Shown here piece by piece: positions 17,501-22,291 of a DNA stretch of 22,291 bases (position 1 is the stretch's first letter; every line of letters begins with the position of its first letter). This DNA comes from Clostridia bacterium (GTDB taxonomy: Bacteria; Bacillota; Clostridia; UBA1381): positions 1-22,291 of the forward strand of contig CAAEKO010000011.1 of assembly GCA_900756545.1 (NCBI GenBank), written 5' to 3'. Under the pieces are notes generated by a model. That model saw only the letters and a list, made by a program, of their open reading frames with translations. It was not told the DNA's origin and searched no databases. Both the position numbers and the translations under genes were made by a program.

Positions 17501-17828
17501 AATCCTGTTCCATGACGCCGTATACGCCCGCTTTAGCCGTAGTGCCCGAAGGCACTACGTTTTTTAACGTTAAATGCAGTACGGCCTTGTAATTCAAGTA
17601 CTTTATATCACTCATATCAAACGTGATATAAGTCCAAGTACTTGCAGACGCCTCCAGATGCTCATAAGAGGAAACGGTATTCGCTGTACTGCTCTCTGTG
17701 ACAAATGTGTCCTGCATGGCATTTTTTTCTACAATCTGGTACTCGGCCAAAGCGGGAAACGGTATGGCAATATACAGAATTGTCAGAATTAATGCAGAAA
17801 CAACAGATTTTTTGAGCTTAGGACTCAT
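14520..17828 (-). CDS. SLH-anchored Asp-box beta-propeller protein with DNRLRE-like module
   Basis: The 1102-residue product has a signal peptide (about 1-28) and a DNRLRE-like beta-sandwich (about 33-185, containing LDVTRYVREKV). A Pro/Thr/Glu-rich linker follows (about 195-240). A large propeller region (about 245-920) holds Asp boxes such as WKTEDGGKNW, MRSEDGGRTW and FESLDGGESW. Three SLH repeats (928-1102) include GYPDGTF, LARAEF and LTRSEAA. The propeller is a paralogue of the product at 955-3636; shared stretches include TTTRTAPWM and PSSSGISG. At the position of the GH74 nucleophile segment it reads GFDTCNVRKS, so the Asp is kept but the surrounding glycines are not. Enzyme versus binding function is open. 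The start overlaps the permease stop as ATGA, with GGAG 10 bases upstream, so it is translated together with the importer. This is the best candidate for the wall-bound polymer-recognition protein of the locus. Confidence 0.88.
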   Translation of the reverse strand: MSPKLKKSVVSALILTILYIAIPFPALAEYQIVEKNAMQDTFVTESSTANTVSSYEHLEASASTWTYITFDMSDIKYLNYKAVLHLTLKNVVPSGTTAKAGVYGVMEQDFTFGDISGENRPELLERLGEVEFEVDIETELDVTRYVREKVSKRGNIAFAVVQDNGAGQTLVLYASESERGPRLTIDRNNFDPALYEMEPEPAQTLAPTSTPEIQEEAAVTQPPRAEREYFVPEPNTSGIPPGTDIDMLTTTRTAPWMVNYHLTKLQQAEHGYKGGECGQFMFCVDIAPSDPAKMMTGFDTCNVRKSENSGAEWLDASNGLKSMGTIDIRFDPDNSNIAYLAACPHSGNEAYNQFSGIWKTEDGGKNWYQLNDFQFPTLYNGYVLEFGNKNTEGIRPLYAGVYNMGVMRSEDGGRTWTNMGLTEKKITSLQIFNNRILVTSRNGVFSYEKDAWRQCSNGLESTDITGIAVDPKDSEHWFAVDKEHIYESVDDGVSWSVLHTKESAGLTTGSFMSIHFNRASADEDAILYIICTSQTYSIRYSTDYGRTLELPEFAGRETVYLEDNHGWFAEAFRVHPVKSNECLASMDGELHKGIFEDGKLRLYPSSSGISGIRASDFTFSFENPKIMFIAAIDRGVIKTVDVGGNEEYPLVYNLPFEDRYNIRFSGSKTSTALAIDPRNPDRVICNVGTWQKSVLKESLNGGMSYVELLGTESSPPKCIAFHQSNPDIIYAGQVVSYDNGNTWMKSKIKIEAVSPHNSDIVYGASGDKVYVSYNCARDWECFNQTVISGMQRIRPDLTEEGKLYVGTFLNGFWILTGNAAKHITDENGLVKSAGDKLPIMDIAQDPQNPLHLLAGGVDNYVHAVSAGLFESLDGGESWRVVDGITGSKDIWVIEFHPTRPLAFIGTSAGTFVYEYDNYFDREKTAFLDVTEEDIYINALAAQGWISGYPDGTFQGQKKLARAEFAAFIAPFVQDGSVGKRFEDIPDGAWFSGVVNKISAADVMNGFDGRFRPEELVTHEEAMTAIAKLLPTSTKKGYSLAQAKSALEEYEIADYAIYSVYKCLKNGIFNLDDADFKFVPKNKLTRSEAAVLMYRVKEVLKIK

Positions 17829-18670
17829 CCCTTCACCGCTCCTTCCGTGAGGCCTTTGGTAAAGTATTTATTAAACCCGATATAAATCACCAAAATCGGT
17901 ATTATCGCCATAGATGTACCCGCCAGCAATAGATTCCAGGAGGTAGCCGCTTCTCCCTGGCTTTGCAAAGCGATCAGGCCAACAGTCAGCGGATAACTTT
18001 TTGGATTGCCTAGCGTGAAAACCATTGGCATAATATAATCATTCCAGCTTCCGCTGAAGCTGAGAATACCTACCGTTGCCATGATCGGCTTAAGAAGCGG
18101 CAGGATAATTTTCACACAGGTCTGGAAAAAATCACAGCCGTCAATTTGCGCAGCTTCCTCAAGCTCCCGGGGAAGCCGCAGCACAAAGTTTCTGGTAAGA
18201 AACACATTTGTAGCGTTGGCGGAGAATATCTGTATCACGGAAACCCCCAATACATGACTGTTGATATGCAGTGCCTTCGCCACATTAATGACCGGATACA
18301 GGGTAACGCTGCCCATGCACACAAACATAGTAGATACAATGATATAAAAAATTGCATTCTTTCCCGGAAAACTCGCCCTTGCGAAAACATAACCGGAAAT
18401 GGCGGAAAAAAACATAGTTCCCACAGCCGTTGTACCTGCCATCATAATACTGTTTATAGTGTATGTTTTGAAGTCTGCGATCCGCCACGCCTCTTGGTAA
18501 TTCTCAAACCGAAAGCTTTTCGGAAGCAGCTGAGCGCTGTTGTTCAAAATCTCCATGTTTTCCTTAAAGGAAGAAAATATCGTGTACACGATGGGAATAA
18601 GCGTTATTCCTGCCACTGCGGCAAGCACCAAATATAGTAGAAATTTTACAATCAGATTTGTTTTTTTCAT
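17825..18670 (-). CDS. ABC sugar transporter permease, MalG/UgpE-like (CUT1)
   Basis: This is an integral membrane protein of about 281 residues, with six predicted hydrophobic segments beginning at VKFLLYLVLAAVAGITLIPIVY. The conserved cytoplasmic EAA loop that contacts the ATPase reads LEEAAQIDGCDFFQTCVKIILP. With its partner permease it would form the channel of a carbohydrate importer. The open frame extends upstream to an ATG at 18697 that overlaps the end of the partner gene by 11 bases. The ATG at 18670 gives the usual family length and N-terminus and lies nearer the AGGAG and AGG sequences, so I prefer it. No ATP-binding subunit is encoded in the window, so a shared MsmX-type ATPase is expected, as in many Bacillota sugar importers. 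The substrate cannot be read from the permease. Confidence 0.93.
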   Translation of the reverse strand: MKKTNLIVKFLLYLVLAAVAGITLIPIVYTIFSSFKENMEILNNSAQLLPKSFRFENYQEAWRIADFKTYTINSIMMAGTTAVGTMFFSAISGYVFARASFPGKNAIFYIIVSTMFVCMGSVTLYPVINVAKALHINSHVLGVSVIQIFSANATNVFLTRNFVLRLPRELEEAAQIDGCDFFQTCVKIILPLLKPIMATVGILSFSGSWNDYIMPMVFTLGNPKSYPLTVGLIALQSQGEAATSWNLLLAGTSMAIIPILVIYIGFNKYFTKGLTEGAVKG

Positions 18671-18686
18671 TGTACCTGCACTGCTC

Positions 18687-19640
18687 CTATTGTTCATTCA
18701 TTTTGTTCGTCATTTTTTGATAAATTAATGTGATAATGCCCAAAAGCACTGCCGTAACAACGCCCAAGGCGGCCGCATATCCTATTTCAGCCCTCTGTCC
18801 GCTACCATATGCAAAAAACTTTTTAAACAGGTAAAGCATCCACACCTCTGTTTCGCCGGCGGGATTGCCGTTTGTCAGAACCTTAACCAAATCGCACATT
18901 TTCAGTGTATTAATAATCGCCAACATACAAATTACCTGCATTATCGGGCCTAACGACGGTATGGTAATATGGATAAGCTTTTGAAGCATAGACGCACCAT
19001 CAATATCGGCGCTTTCATAGTAGTCCTTCGGTATCGTCGTCATGCCTGACGAGAAAAACAGCACGTTTACGCCGAAGCCCGACCATAAGGACGCTACAGC
19101 AATTACAAACATAGCTGACCATTTCCAGGAAAACCATGCAATTGGCTCGGATATTGCATTGGTATTTAGCAAAAATGCATTGACAACGCCATTATTCGCT
19201 GAAAATAAGAAATAGTATATCAGCCCGATAACCGCTGCGCTCATTACATTCGGCATATAATATATCATCCTGAAAATAGATTTTACCCTGATAAACTTGG
19301 AGTCAATAATATACGCCAGCAGAAATGCAAGCGGCATTTCGATCACAAGTTTTGACGTCCCTATTAGAATCACATTCATAATGCTTCTCCAAAAGGCGGG
19401 ATCATTGGTAAAAATGCGGATAAAGTTATCAAAACCAATAAAACGCGCTGTAACCATGTCATAATCAAAAAATGCATATTTGATCACATACAGAATCGGG
19501 TAGATACTAAACAACGCAAGCCCTATCAACTGCGGCAGTATCATACATACCGCCTGTATATCCGACTTTGTTTTACTGCGTATTTTTCCATTTTTGGATA
19601 TAAAAATTTTGCCTGTCCCTCTTTTTTTCGCACTGTACAA
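18687..19640 (-). CDS. ABC sugar transporter permease, MalF/UgpA-like (CUT1)
   Basis: The 317-residue product has a basic cytoplasmic N-terminal stretch of about 27 residues and six hydrophobic segments. Its EAA loop, YYESADIDGASMLQKLIHITIP with G215, marks it as the MalF-like half of a CUT1 importer. The start is a TTG codon (19638-19640). It is supported by a GAGGTG ribosome binding site 7 bases upstream and by the 15-base gap after the binding-protein stop; no ATG lies near. The 3' end overlaps the possible upstream start of the second permease, so the two are likely translated together. It acts in the membrane with the lipoprotein encoded just before it. Assignment to the family is firm, the imported sugar is not known. 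Confidence 0.93.
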   Translation of the reverse strand: MYSAKKRGTGKIFISKNGKIRSKTKSDIQAVCMILPQLIGLALFSIYPILYVIKYAFFDYDMVTARFIGFDNFIRIFTNDPAFWRSIMNVILIGTSKLVIEMPLAFLLAYIIDSKFIRVKSIFRMIYYMPNVMSAAVIGLIYYFLFSANNGVVNAFLLNTNAISEPIAWFSWKWSAMFVIAVASLWSGFGVNVLFFSSGMTTIPKDYYESADIDGASMLQKLIHITIPSLGPIMQVICMLAIINTLKMCDLVKVLTNGNPAGETEVWMLYLFKKFFAYGSGQRAEIGYAAALGVVTAVLLGIITLIYQKMTNKMNEQ

Positions 19641-19655
19641 CCCAGTTCACCTCTA

Positions 19656-21041
19656 TTATTGTATTTCTCTGTCAAACAATTCTGCAGGCAAACTGCGGTA
19701 CTCCTCCAGACGCTTGATCGTTCCTTCAGATAAGCCTTTCTGGTAGGCCTGGTTCCAGAGTTCGTTTCTGTTTTCAATAAATTCATCAACCGTCATGGTT
19801 CCGTACCACACTTTTCCCAGTGCCTCGCTGTCGCTGTCTCCTTCAATCGTGAGCGGCACCCACCCCTGAATAGCTTTAGATTTTTTCGCAATCTCACTGA
19901 ATTCTGCCCAGCCTGTTGCCTGGCTTACTTTTTCGGCATTGGTTATACATTCGGTTCTAAATGGAATAATGCATCCCTCTTCATAAAGGGTTGTCAACAC
20001 CTTGTCACTATTAAAGAAACGGAATACCTCCGCAATTTTTTCCGGATCCTTGTCTGCAGCGTTATTGGATACATCAATGACGCACTCGTCGGCGGATTCA
20101 TAGTAATACTTTCCAACCGATTCCTCATTTATGGCTGGTATTGGCGCAACGCCCCAGTCACACTTTGCCGGGAACTGGTTTGTCAGTACGGAAACGTCCC
20201 AAGACGCCGCAAACTTCATCCCTACAAATCCTTCGGCAAACTGTGCGCGCGCCGGATCATTGTCCAGACCTTCCGGGCCGGGATAAAAGCTCTTGTCTTC
20301 TTTGATTTGGAGCAAATATTCTAGCGGCTCTCTAAAGAAACTGTAATCAAATTTATCATCTGTATGATTATATACATATTGTCCCGTCGCGGAGTATACA
20401 GGCTTCTGGAAGTCCCATGCCCAATACCCACCCCATTTCATGGGGAGTGCGATGCCGTAAATCTTATTCTGGATGTCGGTAATCTTTTTAGCAGCCTCCA
20501 CAAGTTCCGCCCAGGTGGCCGGGGGCTTTGCTTCCCCGTTTTCATCAACGATACCAGCCTTTTTAAACAGATCCTTGTTATAAATCAGACCAACCGCTGT
20601 AACTTGCGTGGGTACGCTATAAATGCGGCCGTTAATTGTAAAGCGATTCAGCGTTGTCTCGCTGTATTTTTGTAAAAACTCCTCCATTCCTGGCATATCA
20701 TCAATAGGAAGCAGGTAGCCTTTGTCCACATAATTTCTCCTGTCGCCCTGAATCGACATCAAATCAGGCGCACGGTCATTTGCAAATGCCATATCAAGTG
20801 TCTGCGCATAATCTCCGCCGTATACGGTGTAATCGATCATGATTCCTTTTTCCTTGCCTTCGTTTTCATTAAACTCTGAAATGAGCTTAGTAAGTACATC
20901 TTTTGTACCAGCGTGGTTGGACCACACCGTAATTTTTTCAATTTTTTCCCCGCTGCTCGTTTTCTCCGCACCGCAGGCTGCAAAAGACATTACCATTGCA
21001 GCCGCAAGAAGAATACTAAGTACTTTTTTTGCGATTTTCAT
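19656..21041 (-). CDS. ABC transporter extracellular solute-binding lipoprotein (family 1)
   Basis: The 461-residue product has a lipoprotein signal: a positive N-terminus, a hydrophobic stretch and the lipobox FAAC with Cys23 as the lipid-attachment residue. It should be held on the outer face of the membrane. The mature part is typical of family 1 sugar-binding proteins in length and motifs: the first strand reads ITVWSNHAG, and APDLMSI and AASWDVSVL are also present. It would capture an oligosaccharide or similar solute and deliver it to the two permeases encoded next. It is the first gene of the leftward unit, with an AGGAG about 10 bases before the ATG and a promoter with a TATAAT box about 40 bases upstream. 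The family covers many substrates, so no specificity is claimed. A ribose-containing solute is possible from context only. Confidence 0.93.
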   Translation of the reverse strand: MKIAKKVLSILLAAAMVMSFAACGAEKTSSGEKIEKITVWSNHAGTKDVLTKLISEFNENEGKEKGIMIDYTVYGGDYAQTLDMAFANDRAPDLMSIQGDRRNYVDKGYLLPIDDMPGMEEFLQKYSETTLNRFTINGRIYSVPTQVTAVGLIYNKDLFKKAGIVDENGEAKPPATWAELVEAAKKITDIQNKIYGIALPMKWGGYWAWDFQKPVYSATGQYVYNHTDDKFDYSFFREPLEYLLQIKEDKSFYPGPEGLDNDPARAQFAEGFVGMKFAASWDVSVLTNQFPAKCDWGVAPIPAINEESVGKYYYESADECVIDVSNNAADKDPEKIAEVFRFFNSDKVLTTLYEEGCIIPFRTECITNAEKVSQATGWAEFSEIAKKSKAIQGWVPLTIEGDSDSEALGKVWYGTMTVDEFIENRNELWNQAYQKGLSEGTIKRLEEYRSLPAELFDREIQ

Positions 21042-21081
21042 TAACCATCTTCTCCTTTTTTTAGTTTTTGAGGTTAAATTT

Positions 21082-21111
21082 ATTATAGCACTCTAATAGA
21101 AACCAATACAA
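21082..21111 (-). promoter_or_regulatory. Promoter of the leftward transporter/surface-protein operon
   Basis: On the minus strand the -10 box TATAAT (21082-21087) is preceded by TGC, giving an extended -10. The best -35 candidate is TTGTAT (21106-21111) at 18 bases spacing, which is weak. An extended -10 often compensates for a poor -35. The expected RNA start lies about 35 bases before the ATG at 21041, leaving a short leader. Confidence 0.6.
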
Positions 21112-21122
21112 GTTACAATTTT

Positions 21123-21130
21123 TGTTAACA
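21123..21130. promoter_or_regulatory. Palindrome TGTTAACA between divergent promoters
   Basis: A perfect 8-base palindrome lies 14 bases before the -35 of the ribokinase promoter and 11 bases upstream of the weak leftward -35. The position suits an operator that controls both units, but the site is short and could be chance in an AT-rich region. No regulator gene is present in the window. Confidence 0.3.
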
Positions 21131-21144
21131 CTTCGGCAAACCTA

Positions 21145-21173
21145 TTGACAATAAAATTTGTGAATGTTATAAT
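21145..21173 (+). promoter_or_regulatory. Consensus housekeeping-sigma promoter of the ribokinase gene
   Basis: The -35 box TTGACA (21145-21150) and -10 box TATAAT (21168-21173) both match the consensus in full, with the optimal 17-base spacer and a TGT extended -10 element. Transcription should start near 21180 and leave a leader of about 95 bases before the ATG at 21275. Such a strong core promoter suggests high expression or control by a repressor. Confidence 0.85.
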
Positions 21174-21180
21174 TCCCCAA

Positions 21181-21230
21181 AAGTGATGCATGCACAAATT
21201 ATGTTGTTGTATTATGGAAGATGATCACTT
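21181..21230 (+). repeat. Inverted repeat in the ribokinase leader RNA
   Basis: AAGTGAT (21181-21187) and ATCACTT (21224-21230) are complementary and begin at the predicted RNA 5' end. They could form a terminal stem of 7 pairs with a 36-base loop that contains the palindrome TGCATGCA (21187-21194). It could protect the RNA end or serve as a repressor site. The ribosome binding site AGGAG (21262-21266) is outside it. No known riboswitch was recognised. Confidence 0.3.
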
Positions 21231-21274
21231 CCCCGCAAATATCACCGTAAATCTATTGAATAGGAGAATGCTAT

Positions 21275-22189
21275 ATGAAAAACGTTCTTGTGGTCGGCAG
21301 TATCAACATGGATATGACAATTATTGCAGACAGGTTTCCGAACCCTGGAGAAACGGTAACAGGAAACAGCTTTTGCACCCACTTCGGCGGAAAGGGCGCC
21401 AATCAGGCAGTTGCCTTATCAAAGCAGGGCACAAACGTAAAGTTTATCGGTGCTGTTGGCAAGGATGCAAATGGTAAAGCTTGTATAGAGAATTTAGAAA
21501 AAAATGGGGTTTTATTTTGCGGCAAAGAGCTTATAGATACTACGACAGGTGTGGCAGTCATAACCGTATGCCGCGGCGAAAACTGTATTATCCTGCATTC
21601 TGGCGCTAATTCCTGTGTTGATTCACATCAAATTATGGAAAACGAAGCTCTTTTTAAGTGGGCGGACGCTGTGGTTATGCAGCTGGAAATCCCAGTTGAA
21701 ACAGTTCTGACCTGTAGCAGAATTGCAAAACAGAATGGTTGCGTCACAGTGCTGAATCCAGCGCCGGCAAAGCTCCTGCCCCAGGCAATTTACGAATACA
21801 CGGATTTGCTGATTCCCAATGAGCATGAAGCCCGCATCTTAACCGGCATTGACTGTGCCAGCCAGGAAGATATACGCCAAGCAATCTTCAAATTAAAAGA
21901 AAAAGGCGTAGGCGAAGTAATCATTACATTAGGTGAAAAAGGCTGTGCCTACAGTATAGAAAAAAATGTATATTTTAAAAACTCCTATCCGTCGAAGGCG
22001 GTGGATACAACTGCAGCAGGAGATAGCTTTATCGGCGGGCTGTGCAGCGCACTTGAAAAAACATCCGATCCCGCGGAGGCAGTGGATTACGCATCGAAAG
22101 TATCTTCCATCACCGTAGGACGTATGGGTGCTTGCGATTCTATTCCAAAAAAGCAAGAAGTTATAAGTTTCTTTTCAAAAATACGATAA
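21275..22189 (+). CDS. rbsK: Ribokinase (PfkB family sugar kinase)
   Basis: The 304-residue cytoplasmic protein matches ribokinases in length and motifs. It starts with a VVGSINMD strand, has the sugar-binding GGKGANQA box from G38, NPAPA in the middle, LIPNEHEA before the ATP site and the C-terminal DTTAAGDSF box from D244. D250 is the catalytic base. Ribokinase uses ATP to turn D-ribose into ribose 5-phosphate, which feeds the pentose phosphate route and nucleotide synthesis. The gene is divergent from the surface/transport operon, starts with ATG 8 bases after AGGAG and has its own consensus promoter. The leftward unit ends in a nucleoside hydrolase that would release ribose, so the pairing makes biochemical sense. 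A related PfkB kinase with another sugar cannot be excluded, but the ribokinase boxes are close to canonical. Confidence 0.9.
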   Translation: MKNVLVVGSINMDMTIIADRFPNPGETVTGNSFCTHFGGKGANQAVALSKQGTNVKFIGAVGKDANGKACIENLEKNGVLFCGKELIDTTTGVAVITVCRGENCIILHSGANSCVDSHQIMENEALFKWADAVVMQLEIPVETVLTCSRIAKQNGCVTVLNPAPAKLLPQAIYEYTDLLIPNEHEARILTGIDCASQEDIRQAIFKLKEKGVGEVIITLGEKGCAYSIEKNVYFKNSYPSKAVDTTAAGDSFIGGLCSALEKTSDPAEAVDYASKVSSITVGRMGACDSIPKKQEVISFFSKIR

Positions 22190-22218
22190 AAGCCAATGAA
22201 ACAGTGCTTTTCAATCAT

Positions 22219-22240
22219 AACCACCAGTAAACTGGTGGTT
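22219..22240. repeat. Perfect stem-loop after the ribokinase gene
   Basis: The arms AACCACCAGT and ACTGGTGGTT (22219-22228 and 22231-22240) are perfect complements; sterically a 9-pair stem with a TAAA loop is likely. It begins 29 bases after the ribokinase stop. It is followed by TGCAC rather than a T-run, so it is not a typical intrinsic terminator on the plus strand. Similar palindromes form the ends of IS200/IS605-type elements, but no transposase is in view. Confidence 0.55.
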
Positions 22241-22245
22241 TGCAC

Positions 22246-22262
22246 AGCCCCTATAAGGGGCT
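22246..22262. repeat. Second tandem stem-loop at the window edge
   Basis: AGCCCCT (22246-22252) and AGGGGCT (22256-22262) form a perfect 7-pair stem around the loop ATA, only five bases after the first stem-loop. The remaining bases to 22291 contain no gene that can be supported. Two close hairpins may act together as a transcript end or as the structured end of a mobile element continuing outside the window. Confidence 0.5.
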
Positions 22263-22291
22263 AATACAGGCTTAATTTCTATAAGAGGCAC

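Noticed and set aside
18671..18697. ATG at 18697 as the start of the second permease
   Set aside because: It has no clear ribosome binding site and adds nine polar residues; the ATG at 18670 gives the normal family N-terminus. It remains possible through translational coupling.
21190..21477. A 95-codon plus-strand frame that starts in the ribokinase leader
   Set aside because: It overlaps the ribokinase gene in another frame, has no Shine-Dalgarno site and its product resembles a frame-shifted reading of ribokinase.
22219..22291. CRISPR repeat units at the right edge
   Set aside because: The two stem-loops differ in sequence and there is no repeat-spacer periodicity.

Overview
The window reads as the chromosome of a Gram-positive Bacillota, most likely a Clostridia member. 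Evidence: three consecutive secreted proteins carry S-layer homology (SLH) domains, the solute-binding protein has a lipobox, the sugar ABC importer lacks its own ATPase, ribosome binding sites are strong AGGAG types, TTG and GTG starts occur, and base composition is moderate. The SLH, Asp-box and DNRLRE-like modules resemble surface glycan-handling proteins of gut or plant-fibre Clostridia. That placement is by eye only.

Layout: eleven genes run leftwards (minus strand) from about 21041 to 12, with gaps of at most 93 bases and several overlaps. In transcription order they are: a lipoprotein sugar-binding protein; two CUT1-type permeases; an SLH-anchored Asp-box beta-propeller protein; a protein of unknown function with three C-terminal SLH repeats; a large protein with N-terminal SLH repeats; a tandem DNRLRE/Ig-like protein; a small modular secreted protein; a beta-helix protein with a C-terminal calcineurin-like phosphoesterase domain; a second Asp-box propeller protein without SLH; and a cytoplasmic nucleoside hydrolase. 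A ribokinase gene runs divergently at 21275-22189 from a near-perfect promoter. The 233-base divergent region holds both promoters and a palindrome between them. No stretch above 300 bases lacks a gene. No tRNA, rRNA, CRISPR array, transposase or transcription regulator was found.

How the genes may work together (inference): three SLH proteins bind the cell wall, propeller and binding-module proteins and the secreted phosphoesterase act on an external polymer or conjugate, and the importer takes up a small product using an ATPase encoded elsewhere. The nucleoside hydrolase would then split an N-riboside and the ribokinase phosphorylate the ribose. This suggests a surface system for ribose-containing conjugates, nucleotides or nucleic acids. 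The substrate is not proven, and a plant or host polysaccharide is the main alternative. Signs of module exchange are a C-terminal beta-sandwich shared by three of the secreted proteins, an N-terminal module shared by two, and paired propeller paralogues.

The right edge (22219-22262) holds two perfect stem-loops in tandem after the ribokinase gene. They could end the transcript or mark the end of a mobile element cut off by the window.
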